Shown one piece after another: positions 1-11,222 of a stretch of 64,000 nucleotides of DNA. The notes beneath the pieces were generated by a model. It was given only the letters and a program-made list of their open reading frames with translations. It had not been told where the DNA came from and did not search any database. A program made the translations under genes and the position numbers. The DNA comes from Tuctoria greenei (Eukaryota > Streptophyta > Magnoliopsida > Poales > Poaceae): positions 74,833,735-74,897,734 of the forward strand of contig JAYESD010000002.1 in NCBI GenBank assembly GCA_036927565.1, given 5' to 3'. The number at the start of each line of letters is the position of its first letter. Within the stretch, counting starts at the first letter, position 1.

Positions 1-1
1 G

Positions 2-796
2 CAAACCAAGGAGGATACCTTTGTGCATCAAACGAAGTATACCAAAGACCTCCTAAGGCGCTTCAACATGGACAAAAGCAAGCCTCTTCGGACACCAATG
101 GGAACAGCAACAACACTTGAACTTGATGAAGATGGTGAATTTGTGAATCAAAAAGAATATAGAAGCATGATCGGATCACTTTTGTACCTCACGGCATCAA
201 GACCGGACATACAATTCAGCATATGTATTTGTGCACGGTTTCAAGCTTCCCCACGTGTTTCACATCGTCAAGCCGTCAAAAGGATTCTCAGGTACTTACA
301 TGGAACCCAAGAATTTGGCTTTTTTCTTCCTTCTTCCTCAACTGTTACTTTGAAAGCTTTTTCGGATGCTGATTTTGGGGGTTGTAGGATTGATAGGAAA
401 AGTACTTCCGGTACTTGTCATTTTCTTGGTAATTCTCTTGTTGCCTGGTCCTCTAGAAAACAAAATTTAGTTGCACAATCCACAGCCGAATCTGAATATG
501 TAGCTGTTGCTAGTGCTTGCTCACAAATTCTTTGGATTGTTCAAACACTTAAGGACTATGGGGTTGATCTAGATAGTGTCCCACTATTCTGTGATAACAC
601 TAGTGCCATTTGCATTGCTAAAAACCCCGTGCAACATTCTAGAACTAAGAACATTGTCATTAGGTATCACTTTCTCCGAGATAACGTTGAAAAAGGAAAC
701 ATTGTGCTTCACCATGTAGATACCGAACAACAATTGGCTGGCATTTTTACAAAACCTTTGGATTTCACTCGTTTTTTTACATTCGTAGTGAAATAG
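2..796 (+). pseudogene. copia pol, C-terminal reverse transcriptase and RNase H fragment
   Basis: Ty1/copia pol C-terminus, which converts element RNA to DNA and removes the RNA strand. Visible parts are the end of the RT connection (LLRRFNMDK), the RNase H first aspartate in FSDADFGGC, the STAESEYVA glutamate motif, LFCDNTSAI, and the terminal RTKN..IRYHFLRD block. The closest relative is the pol ORF at 34447-37611. Compared with it, this copy lost one base in a T run near 771-780, which shifts the frame and ends the protein about a dozen residues early. An aspartate near the end is also changed (QQLAGIFTKP instead of QQLADIFTKP). The gene's 5' part is outside the window. Confidence 0.93.
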
Positions 797-1828
797 GGGT
801 TATGCATCCTCATGGCTTAAATTGAGGGGGAGTTTTTGAAACTTGGGAAGTCTTTGTGTGAATCTAAAATTAAAATAATATGAGCATAGTATTTCATACA
901 TATATGACTCTGTGATTCCTTTTACATGTTGAAAGTTCTTACTACATTACTCGTGTTATACATTTTGTAGTTTTTGCCATGTCTAGTAATTGGAATAATT
1001 ACTTACACTAAAACTGGTCATGGTCGAACTTTCTTGCTATTTTGATCTTGTTACATGTTCACAAGTGCTTTTAATCATTAAGAATTCATCAAGTAATCAA
1101 CTCACATGTTGAGTTTTTATGAACAAATTTAAATTGAGAAAAGATCAAGAGAATATGCATGCATCACACTTCTTCTTTTGAGATAGCTTATCATTGCACT
1201 AAGATATGAATTTGGAAGAAGTTGTGTATGACTAAAACCATGTCCTTAAGCTTCTGATTGTCAAATGACATAGGCTTGGCTTGGTTGGTTAGAATAAGGC
1301 AGATGCGCATATAATCTCTTGCAAATATCATATGATCTAAATTTATGCTTTGAAAAATAGTAAAATGCAGCAACTAGTGTCATGATTTCAAGTTTTGAAA
1401 TAGTTAAGTTTTTGAGATCATGACTTACTTAAATTGAAAATTACATTTGATCTCTAGCATGGTTTACACTACTTTATGTATTTCATTGATGTGATAATGT
1501 AAGGTACTTGATAGTATGACTTGGATGAGCTTTGTTTATATGTATATGTTATAATATGCTCATAACAACTAAAGAGAGGAGAGATAATTTGTTTTTATGC
1601 TCATGACTTGCTGAATACATTGTCAAAGGGGGAGAGATAAGCATGAAGAGAGAGAGAGAATATGTGCATAAGGAGAGATAATAAAGGGGGAGAGATCATA
1701 TGGGAATTTTTGTTCTCATTTTACTTTTGATTTACAGAGGAGGAGAAATTATCTTCAAAACTTTTATGTGAATAAGCCAATGTTCGGATTTTAAATGGTG
1801 TTGCCAATGCATTCATCAAGGGGTAGAT
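797..1828 (+). other. SIRE 3' untranslated region with several polypurine tracts
   Basis: Non-coding DNA of about 1 kb between pol and the 3' LTR, conserved in all four SIRE copies of this window. A first purine tract lies just after pol (about 823-832). Others with an AAAGGGGGAGAGA core lie near 1625 and 1684. The tract directly before the LTR is 1818-1828. No envelope-like ORF is visible, although some SIRE elements carry one here. Confidence 0.8.
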
Positions 1829-3661
1829 TGTGAGACCTATGTGTGCTGAATACATTGGCTTGTCGTGAATACACTTGGCCTTGATGATAAAAGTTTTGAA
1901 TACCACCAAAACACCTTTTTATCAAGGTCTGACTCTAGCTCCGAGCTTCAGCAAAGTCCGACTAGCTTTGGTCAGCTCCGGTGAAGTTATGTCTTTAGCT
2001 CCGGCATGTCTTTGATAGCTCCGACATGTTTTTGATAGCTCCGCCGTGTTTTTTCTAAGCTCCGAAGTTGATTTTTCTAGCTCCGGCTTTTGGGATTACT
2101 AGTTCCGACTAGCTCTGGTTAGCTTCGGCGCTAGGTCCTGCTAGTTTTGTAAGCTCCGGCGGGAGCTTGGTTGTCCTAGTTTTGGTAAGCTCCAGCGCTA
2201 GGTTCTACTAGCTTTTGATTAGCTCCGGCTCAAGGTCCGGGTTGTTTGGCAAGGTACGGAACTTGACCGTAGTGCTTCTGCTTTTCATTTGCAATGTTTC
2301 GTACTTGATTTACATTGTTGGAAAGATTGCTTAGTATTCATTCGCTAAGTTTTTGGTGCGTTTTGGTTGATATGGATGATATCGTGTTACTGTGGTTTTG
2401 CAACATGCTTATGTGAGGTTCTCACATAGGGTGTTGTGTTCAGAACTAACTTGAGTCAAGTCGAGGACTTGGGCTCATATAGATTGGTTGTTTATTCATG
2501 TGCAGGTGTTGCTTGAGTTCAAGACATGGCTGGTGACGGGATCCATTGGACTAGTCTCAGGGAGAAGATGAGGTTCCAACAACCAAATTCAAGAGGAATT
2601 GTGGTTGAGCTGATTAGGAGGTTGCGCAGCATGATTGAATCAAGAACAATGCATATGAAGGTAAAATGGACGTCACTGGAAGATGTTTGCACGTGTGCAA
2701 GGAGTGCATGGACATGGCTACATGGTTCCAAGATGTGATGAAGAGATGTGGACGTAAAGAGTTGGTCGGAAAGGTCCAACCGACTAGGTTATGGACTCAG
2801 GCTGCGGCTGAGTCGGGTTTGACTCAATTATGGAAAGATTTGAGTTGGTTATTATAGGATTTCGTATGGGTCACGAATTTGAGTTGTTTAGGAATGTGGA
2901 ATACGTTTCTAAGGTGTTTGGAAGTCTTAATATTGCTTCTATCTGCGTATAGAAGAATCCTAAGCTGTTATGGAAAGTTACGATTCGTGAACAGAGTAGG
3001 ATTAGGTTCCCGATCTAAGTTGAGTTGGCTTTCGAGCTGGTTATATAAGCAAGGGAGCCCAGAGCTCATGGTGTACGACTTTGGGGCTGTTTCTCTTGTG
3101 TTATATTGAATAAAATTCGTAGTTTGAATGAACTTTTGTGCCTTGTTCGTCAGACTTGTTCCAGACAAGTTTTACTTGTCGAGTTTCTGGACAGCACTAC
3201 CTTTCGTTGGTGGTTTTATCATAACTCGAGTTTTGCAGTTCCAATTGATGTGATTCTTTTTGGGTTGTCTTCACAACTTGATTGTATATCATATGTCAAA
3301 ATTTCACGGTAATTGGATTTGTGGTATATGATCTACACGAGTTTCTTTGCAGCATTCCAGAACTGTTTTTCTCGGGTAGGGCAGATTGACCATTGTTTGG
3401 TCTTTCGATCATAACTTGAGTTTTTCTCGACGAATTTGAGTGATTTTTTTTTGTGTTGTATTCGTGACTTGATTCTCTCTGATATCTATCACTTTTGTCA
3501 TGATGAAACACGTTTAGATTAGTCTCACACACGATTTCTTTAACAGATCGTTTTTCTGCCAAATGGGTTTGGGGTTTAATTGTTTCCGCTGCGTAAGATT
3601 TTTAAATCTACCATTCACCCCCTCCCCTCTGGTAGCTTTTTACGTGCTCTTCAATCCTACA
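1829..3661 (+). repeat. 3' LTR of SIRE-like copy A
   Basis: Starts TGTGAGACC straight after a purine tract and ends CCTACA. It contains AGCTCCGG-type repeats in U3 (about 1940-2240), a TATA box and an AATAAA signal near 3109. The length of 1833 bp compares with 1893 bp for the intact 5' LTR at 30095. The 20-bp AGCTCCGG array is shorter here, about 3-4 units against 7. Confidence 0.92.
3042..3049 (+). promoter_or_regulatory. LTR TATA box
   Basis: TATATAAG in the U3 part of the LTR, about 60 bp upstream of an AATAAA signal. It is the same motif and position as in the other SIRE LTRs (31369 and 46588). A likely retrotransposon promoter element. Confidence 0.7.
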
Positions 3662-6600
3662 CAAGGGGAAGCTTCCTGGTCCACGAGGACAGGCCACTTG
3701 AAGCATGATTCCATCTTCCTCTTTGAAGCAATAAGGTGCGCAAAGGTACCTAGATGCTTCTTGTAAAGTTTCAGCCACTGTCATGCTTCCTAGCTCCTTT
3801 ATCTCAAGTTTTCCCAAAAACAGTTCATACCGATGTCAATAGATTACCGGTTAAATTCCGTTTCTACGTACAATTAATTGTCAATCCAGTAAGGTATTAT
3901 ATCCTACATCTCCAAGCGCATCACCTTACAAAAATTGAGAGAAAGACATCGTGAGACGAGGTCGGATTTTGAGTTTTCATGGCCGCCGGTTGAAAACCCG
4001 TACCTCGCCGTCGAGTTTAACTTTGCCGGTGATTTCTCCCCAATCTGACCCCCAAATCATACTCCTGGTGCTCCCAGGAACCTTCCCGAGCTTTTTCCGA
4101 GTCTATTGAGCCATTCCCGAGTATTTACGACGAAGGCCGAAACCCAAGCTCCGCCGTCGCCGTCGCGCCACCGTCTCCGGCCATCGCCGGTATGATTGGA
4201 CACCACTATCGACTTGCGCAGTCGATTTTAGGGTGGAGCGGTCACGGCGAGGCCGAGAGGAGGTCGACGCACCTAAATCCGGCGAGGCACCGCCGTAGTT
4301 TCGGCGAGGAGCGCCGCCGTGTCGGGAGGTAGACGAAGACGCGGGTCCCACCGGCCAGCAACACCCCTCTCGCATGGGATCAGTTGCGGATAAGGATCCG
4401 GTGTGGCTGTGCAGGTTAACCCCGTGGCTCCCAGTGTTGCTCCATTCCTATTGGTCGAATTCAAATGAAGTGGGACCAGCCCTTTTATTTGAAATTTCCA
4501 ATACGAAAATAAATCCAGATTCAATCCCAACTTAGAAAACCCATAACTTCCAGTAGAATTATCCAAAAATTCCGAAATAAATTTTGTTAGAACCAGAATG
4601 AAGAATACAGTCCATTGATGCACTTGGATTTGTATGAATCGCCATAGAAAATTCTACATAATTCAAATAAGCAAAATGCTTAAAGAATTCATTCCTACAG
4701 TTCTGCTGATTGGAAAATTCCCAATTTTGGTCAGAACCCCACACATGATAATTATCATCCCCAGCAAAAATTTCAAGTTCATTGGACTTAAAATACTGGG
4801 TTGATCCATGTTCCAAATCTCTATGTAGCTATAAATTGAGAAAAATGGAAAAATCAATTTCCAGAAATTTACGCAAACTTTAAAAATCAGTTTCTTCCTG
4901 TAGGAAGCTCAGAAAATTGTGAAACAAATTTTCCCAGAACCAGTGAGACCCCCCCCTCTACATCATACAACCCTTGGTAGCCATAATACATTTACAAAAA
5001 TTTCAACCAAAATTTAGAGAAGCTTATTGCTTAACATAATTGTTAAGAATAACAAACATCCTTTATCATCTCCTGTTCTTTGCAAGAGTCTTCTCTATAA
5101 TCTATAGTATCCACCATAAAAATACCAAAGTCAATTAAGCTAATTGTCTTAATTTATCTTAATATACACACCCCACCTTAAGCATATTAATTATTCACAA
5201 AATCATTTATACCTAGTATATGCATATCGTGTAGTAGCTGAAGTCGAGGAGCAGCCGGAAGCTTTGGAGGTCTAGCTGCCAGAAACTAACATAGACTCAA
5301 ACTCGCATTCAGGCAATCCTCGGTTTGCATTTAAGTTCCTTACAGTGTTTTGCAGTTTTATTTCACATTACGTCTTCAGATGATTGTGCATTACGTTTAG
5401 GGTGTTTGACATCCACTTGCATGGCCCACAAATTCTATGGAGTCTTGAGTAGGTCTACGGCCCGTGGAGTAGACACTGCTATGCTTATGCTCATAGGAAT
5501 TTGGTAGAAGTCGAATAGTTGGAATCTACTCGCGAGATAGAAATTTTATCAACACGGGAGATTCTAGAATAAGAAAATGGTTTATGAATATGAATTGAGA
5601 CCAAGCAGTGGATAGGATGCAGTGAGATGTGGTCTCATGTGTGTAGCCCTGCTTGTGTCGATTGAGGAACATTTCGTGTGCGGTCCTGCTGGACAAGCTT
5701 GAATTGTACCGGCGACATACTCGAGGAATGGGCTCCAGTAAACTGACGTAGCTTGATACTGGTTTGTCGAGGTATTCCATTCCGTTTTATAGGCGTGGGT
5801 TGAGGGCAGCAAGGTGTAAATCAGCTGGTGGGCACGTCAGAGTACGCCCCACGCAGTGACCTCCTGCTCGTGACGGATCGACCAGTTCGACATTCGAGTG
5901 TTTAGTGAAAGGTGGCAATATACGACTAGTAATGAATTGTTATGTAGGTACTGCTGAAAGTACTGGATGGCATTTCCGAAAGTGCGTATGTGTTGTGTTG
6001 TTTCGGGTATGTCGTGATTGAAATCACCATCTCTCGTGGTAATAGAGTACCACTTGTTCATTGCGCTGTGACGTAGTAAATACTAAAGAAGTCAGACGAA
6101 TATGATATATTGGTTTATAAATTGCTTGAACAACCTTGTTTGGCTTATAGATAGTACAATTAAAAGTTCAGAATTTCCCTATACTTTACCTGTAATAGCA
6201 TTCTGTGCCTTGTGCACATCATATCATCGGTAAAGCATTTCTTGTTTGATTGTGGAGTCTATGATGTGTCGTGCCTGAGGAATTTCAGATGCTAAATAAA
6301 ACATGACTATAAGGATCCACTTGTAGGCGAGTCCTTATGCTTTACTTACCTATGTTTAGTACTCATCCTTGCATATGTCTAGTGAGACGGGTTAGTCTTG
6401 CTGAGCCTTATGCTCACATTCGCAGTTAAAGAGTTTTTGCAGATTATACGACTGATGACGGGTTCAATGACGAGGCTGCACCCCCACTAGGGTTTACAAC
6501 CGAGTGAGAACCCTACACGCCGCCGTGAATTGTGTGTTGCTAGTGCAAAATATCCAGGGCATGGATGACTTTGCTTTTGCATAGCTAGTGCCGAGAGTGT

Positions 6601-6774
6601 AGCTATGATGTATAGTTCTCTTTCCTTCTGTTAGTACTTTAAAACTTCCGTTGTGCTTGTCAATAAAGACTTGGTATTGTAAATTTGTTCTCGTTCTATT
6701 CTTGTATACTGTTGGATGTTGCATCGCACGACACCACCCAATGAGATCCTTGGCGGTTGGGATTTTGGTCCCCA
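3662..6774 (+). repeat. 5' LTR of gypsy element, 3' three quarters
   Basis: Aligns along its length with 15785-18864 in the 3' LTR. Shared landmarks are the GGGGAAGCTTCCTG start, the ACACCACCCAATGAGATCC end, and many unbroken stretches between. It lacks the first 1.16 kb, including the TATA box, because of the SIRE insertion at 3661/3662. The many substitutions and small indels between the two LTRs suggest an old insertion. Short ORFs here are not conserved between the two LTRs and are not genes. Confidence 0.9.
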
Positions 6775-6780
6775 TATACA

Positions 6781-6792
6781 TGGTGTCAGAGC
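6781..6792 (+). other. gypsy primer-binding site (tRNA-iMet type)
   Basis: TGGTGTCAGAGC just after the LTR end. It differs by one base from the usual plant TGGTATCAGAGC that pairs with initiator tRNA-Met to prime minus-strand synthesis. Confidence 0.85.
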
Positions 6793-8727
6793 ATCATTGG
6801 GAACAGTGTACTTGAAAAGAGCATATTTTCAAAAATTAGGATTTGCTGAGCGAGGAATTAGCTATATGCCCTTATAAGGAGTATTATTAGTATAAGATAT
6901 AAAGGTGGTAAACTAACTTATATGTTATTAATTCTGTAACGACGCTCCGATGTCAGGTAAGAGGTAAGGTACGCCACCGTAAGTGGATCAATTGCGGTAA
7001 GCTCACCATGCGAGAGTTAGCATGGAAGTTTTCCGTGGCTTAGTATGGAAATGTTAATAGGAGTCTCTGAAACTTTCTATGTTTCTGAGAACCTATGACA
7101 CGCGGTACCCCAGCGTGCTTCAAAGTTAGTGGGAGCCCCCGTCGGGTGGTGTATAACCCGATAGTATGCCTCTCTAGAATCATTCATATTCTAAGGGAGC
7201 ATGCGAAACACGTATGCCCGAGTGTGTATAAGCCGGTTTGTACGGGAGTCTTTGCTGTACACACATATTTACAGCCATGTACCTCGAGACATGACCTCAC
7301 TCGAGGGCGACTCACACTAGAGTCGTATGCATTTATTTTCATATGTATTATTGTGACTGCCCGTCATGTTTCCCCGTGCCGCCCTTGAGGTGTGAAGGTG
7401 TGAAAGGGGATTGTTTTCTTTTGCAGCATTGACTACGGTAGCAACCCGTGTAGCACACGTTTGCGAGTGAACGATACTAGGACCACCTATAAACGTATCC
7501 GGAAATAACCGGATAGAATTTTCATTGGTGAGGCACGTAGTTCCGTCGGTATCAACTTTGATACTTGAACATCCCCCACAATGACAAAAATTGGATGCAT
7601 TATATTTTGGAAAGTCCGGCTATCAGGTGCTGGTAGGTTTGGACTCCGCAAAGATAAAAATTCGATTCAACATGGGGTAGCACCAAGATTCTTGATTTCT
7701 GGCCAAAGTTTGCTCAACTTCGCCAGGTTGTAATCTTGGTTAGTTAGAAATAAACATAGGGGTATGCTATATGGGTGGAAATCTCTCAAAGTCCTCTACA
7801 GCTTTTCTGTTGACCATCAAGACAGAAAAGCTTGATAATCTATTGAAATTTGGGGTATGCTTAAACTGCTCCAGATAACACTATCGTTGTACCAGTCTCA
7901 GTAATTTTGCTATAACTGACTGTAGAAAAGTCTTCTACATTATTGTGATATATATATGAAAAGAGGAGAATCGGATATACAGTTTTGTTATTTAAAGTTC
8001 CTCTTGATTCAAGTTGGAGGCAATTCAAATTTCGAGCTCAAAACAGTGAACTGCAGGGCTGCTGTTGAACAACAGTCAGTTCATCTGTCAAGTTTAGGTA
8101 GCTTTGGCTTTTGATACAGAATAGTGACATGATCATATTTATACATTTCTGGAAATCTTAGCATGTCCTCTATCAACTTCGTGTTGTACTAGTGTCCTAA
8201 ATCTTGGTATACCTGTGTTAAATTCCTATGGTTGCAAACTTGGTTCTGGCAGATCAGAACTTGAACAGTTGGCACCTAGTGTAGAATTAGCACACTATAC
8301 CTATGTAACAAATGTTTCATGGCTGAAATATTTTACCACTGAATTGTTAACTTGATGTTATACAATGTTTATTTTGTCATTACCTCAAAATATTGTCATG
8401 ATATACCTGTATAAATTGTGGAAATCACCACATATACAGGAGAGGTTCTGTCAAAATTTCCAGAAAATGTGGCTCTACTTTAAACCTGTATAGATTCTAT
8501 TTCCTAGCTCACCTGGGGCTGTATGAGTACAATATGGAAAAGTTGTAAAGTGTACTACAACTTTCGTATTCAATCCCACACCTGGTTCTGACGTTTCCTG
8601 TATGAAAATTTTGAATTTATACAGGGAGGTCAGCTGGAACAGACTGTGATTACAACTCCAGTTTTAAATTTTCTTAAGCTGTTGGGAGTTGGAAACATTC
8701 TCACTGTTCTAGTATTCTTTTCTATAG
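6793..8727 (+). other. gypsy 5' leader, no gene seen
   Basis: About 1.9 kb between the primer-binding site and the first ORF. I see no convincing coding frame. The sequence is AT-rich from about 7560. A leader this long is unusual and probably includes packaging signals, but none can be pointed out. Confidence 0.6.
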
Positions 8728-9678
8728 ATGACGGATGTAAGGATGCTACTACCGGACGGATGGATATTTTCCACATGCGCTAGCCATCCAGGTTTCCCAT
8801 GTATGCTGTGGGAAGTGCTCCAACAGTTTGGCTTCATCGAGATGCCATGCTATTGGGGTAGAGAAACGATTGACAGAGGCGTTCGGTCATGCACCATCTT
8901 GGTAGACCTCCCAGCTAGTCCGCGTCGTTATGGATGGGCTCTTTTCTCGGTTACTATCGAGGGGGATCATTTGGAGAACACTTGGGCAATCGCAGCGGGC
9001 GAGGCGCTTATGAAGCTTTGTGAGCTTCATCAAGTTGCCATGGCTGGGACTCAATTTGCCCTTATTCCGGTCCGTGGTATGGCTGGATTTGAGTGGCAAC
9101 ATTGTATGGTTGCTGCCTATACACTGTATGGCGACACAACCTCAATGACACTTGGGACATATGCGGCTGCGTCTAATATGGTGGTTTCTACACAAAGCGC
9201 AATTATTCTAGAGCAAGTCGAAGCCTTGCGGGAAGCGACGGATCGGGGAGATACCCTTGATTATATCAACAAGAATCTACGTTCGCTCCTAGCTACAGAA
9301 AATCACCGGCTAAATAAGTGTGAGAGTCAGCTGCATTATGCTCGCATTAGGCTACGGAAAGTTCGTGCCGAACAACGGCAAGCTCGCACTGAACTGCAGC
9401 AAGCTCGTGGTGAGTTGAAAGCAAGTCAGATAGAGGTGCAACGGGAGCAAGAGCAGCTGTTATTAGTCACTGAAGAGAGGGACACTGCCATTGAGACAGC
9501 TCAGAATTGGGAGTATGAGGCAGAACAACTTCAGGATAATGTGATTGAGGCCGAAGCACAATTGCAATCAGTGGTGTATCCACCGGCCCATAATATACCA
9601 CTAATTATGGGTGAACAATTGCCTTCGAATGACGAAGAAGAAGAAGAAGATCCCGAGGAACTCGAGCACATTGAGTAG
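8728..9678 (+). CDS. pre-gag gene (ORF0-like) of the gypsy element, 316 aa
   Basis: Uninterrupted 317-codon frame between leader and gag, starting at the first ATG of the frame. Residues 1 to about 150 look globular, with many W, C and G residues and no recognised motif. Residues about 160-280 are a predicted coiled coil rich in E, Q, R and A (LRKVRAEQRQARTELQQAR). The tail is acidic (SNDEEEEEDPEELEHIE). I do not recognise a catalytic motif. An additional ORF before gag is known in some rice gypsy elements; from memory RIRE3 and RIRE8, unchecked. Its openness contrasts with the broken gag-pol beside it. A captured host gene is an alternative. Function is unknown; a structural or RNA-binding helper is only a guess. 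Confidence 0.7.
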   Translation: MTDVRMLLPDGWIFSTCASHPGFPCMLWEVLQQFGFIEMPCYWGRETIDRGVRSCTILVDLPASPRRYGWALFSVTIEGDHLENTWAIAAGEALMKLCELHQVAMAGTQFALIPVRGMAGFEWQHCMVAAYTLYGDTTSMTLGTYAAASNMVVSTQSAIILEQVEALREATDRGDTLDYINKNLRSLLATENHRLNKCESQLHYARIRLRKVRAEQRQARTELQQARGELKASQIEVQREQEQLLLVTEERDTAIETAQNWEYEAEQLQDNVIEAEAQLQSVVYPPAHNIPLIMGEQLPSNDEEEEEDPEELEHIE

Positions 9679-10058
9679 GACGTATTGGAGTGGGATGTGG
9701 CAGCACTTCTGCCATCACAGGGCAACATATAGTTTAATAGTTGCTCGTGTGTTTCTTTTGTGACCATGTTTGTGTCATATTAAGAATAGTAGTGGGTATG
9801 TCTAAGCTGATAAGATGTGTATGACATCTCATGGGAACCAAGTATGGTCGAGATGTATTTCCATAGTGATAGTCCATCATTTTAAAGTACACTACTGTAA
9901 ACTTGGTCATGAGATAATATAACCTGTATAAAGTTTGTACTTTATCAATATATGTGAATGTGATGCACTTATTTCCTTATCAAGAAGTCGTGCTACAGAA
10001 TGATAAACTGGATAAAGGAAAGAAAACGTTTGCTGATTTTAAGTCATTTGGATGTTGA

Positions 10059-11222
10059 ATGGTGCGTACTCGCTCGACACCTGAAATGGGGGATCCAGTC
10101 GTGGTTGTGAGGACGATTCTCCAACCCAGGAGACAGCTGCAACGCTGCAGCAACAAGTTCCTCCACCGCCACCTCCGGAATTCCAAGGAGTCTAGCGGAG
10201 GTTCTCGCCGCGGTGCTTGGCTCACGCGATGAGCAAACGGAGTTACTACAGACTTTGGTCCAGCATTCGTCCCGTCAAGGAGAGCGACAAGATGCGGGTC
10301 CACGACAACCTTCTCCGAGTTCGTACTTGGATTTCATGTCAACACACCCGTCGGTCTTTATGGAGGCCAATGAACCATTGGAGGCGGACAACTGGCTCCG
10401 CTCCATTGAAGGGAAGTTTGGTTTGCTACGTGTGACCAAACATCAGAAGACTCTGTTCGCGGCCCAACAACTACAAGGGTACGCTGGTGTGTGGTGGGCG
10501 AATTACCTTGCCGCACGACCAGTCGGCTACGCCGCAAGCTGGGAGGAGTTCCGGGAGGCATTTCGCGCCTATAACATACCTTCCGGTGTGATGAGAAGGA
10601 AGCTTCAAGAGTTCTTGGAGCTGAAACAAGGAGGGAGGAGTTCTTACGAGTACTCCAAAGTATTCAACCACTTGGCCCAAAATGCTCAGGACCAAGTAAA
10701 TACTGAGGATTGGAAGCGAGAATGCTTTTATCAGGGTTTGAACCCCAAGATGAAGGACAAGCTTGCCTTGTTCAACAGCGGCAGCTTCAACAATATGGTC
10801 AATGCCGCCATTGTGCAGAAGGATGCTACAAGGAGCTATTCTCTGAAAAGAAGAAAAGGAGTGCTCTGCAGGGCAGCGGAGGAGGTACTCCTCAGAAATA
10901 CCGCATGGTATATCGATCACCATCTGGCTAGAGGTGGCATCCGCCATGGCGACAATCGATGTTTCGTGGTCGCCCATTCAATAACGTCGGGTTCCGCCCG
11001 CAACAACAACAGGGGATGATTCCGTAGGCACCTCTACCTCCACCGCGTGCACCGGGATTCCATCCTCCATTCCGTGCTGGTCAGACCCCGTACACGTGTT
11101 ATACATGTGGACGTACGGGACATTTCTCCAAGGACTGCCCGCAGATCGGAGGACAGTCATCGTACCAGGGGGCAAACCAGCCTTGCAACCAGCCTAAGAA
11201 GCCAGCCACCAAAACCGGCAAC
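10059..11222 (+). pseudogene. gypsy gag (capsid/nucleocapsid), frameshifted
   Basis: Starts MVRTRSTPEMGDP at 10059. The retrotransposon gag domain is readable from about 10320 to 10840 (SYLDFMSTHPSVF, WWANYLA, EEFREAFRAYNIP, FYQGLNPKMKD). A CCHC zinc knuckle (CYTCGRTGHFSKDC) is near 11097-11138. The protein would form the particle and bind element RNA. At least three frame changes break it: one in the proline-rich N-terminus near 10190, one after KDATRS near 10835, and others before the knuckle. It lies 380 bp after the pre-gag gene and runs straight into protease. Identification is firm, and the copy cannot make full-length Gag. Confidence 0.88.

Larger units (their letters stand above)
1..3661 (+). 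mobile_element. SIRE-like Ty1/copia retrotransposon, 3' part (copy A)
   Basis: The window opens inside the reverse transcriptase gene. It then runs through RNase H, a 1-kb untranslated region with purine tracts and a complete 3' LTR ending ...CCTACA at 3661. The sequence closely matches the complete copy at 30095-40358. The base after the LTR starts CAAGG, which aligns with CTAGG at 15785-15789 in the intact 3' LTR of the surrounding gypsy element. The insertion point in that gypsy LTR is therefore visible. The 5' half of the element lies outside the window. Confidence 0.93.

Noticed and set aside
797..1828. Envelope-like gene in the SIRE 3' region
   Set aside because: No frame longer than about 60 codons is conserved between copies A, B, C and D.
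8728..9678. Reading the pre-gag gene as an ordinary host gene
   Set aside because: It sits in the expected order between primer-binding site and gag of one element, on the same strand. Capture from a host gene cannot be excluded.
10471..10977. 168-codon minus-strand frame
   Set aside because: It mirrors the gypsy gag coding region on the other strand; no start context or known motif.
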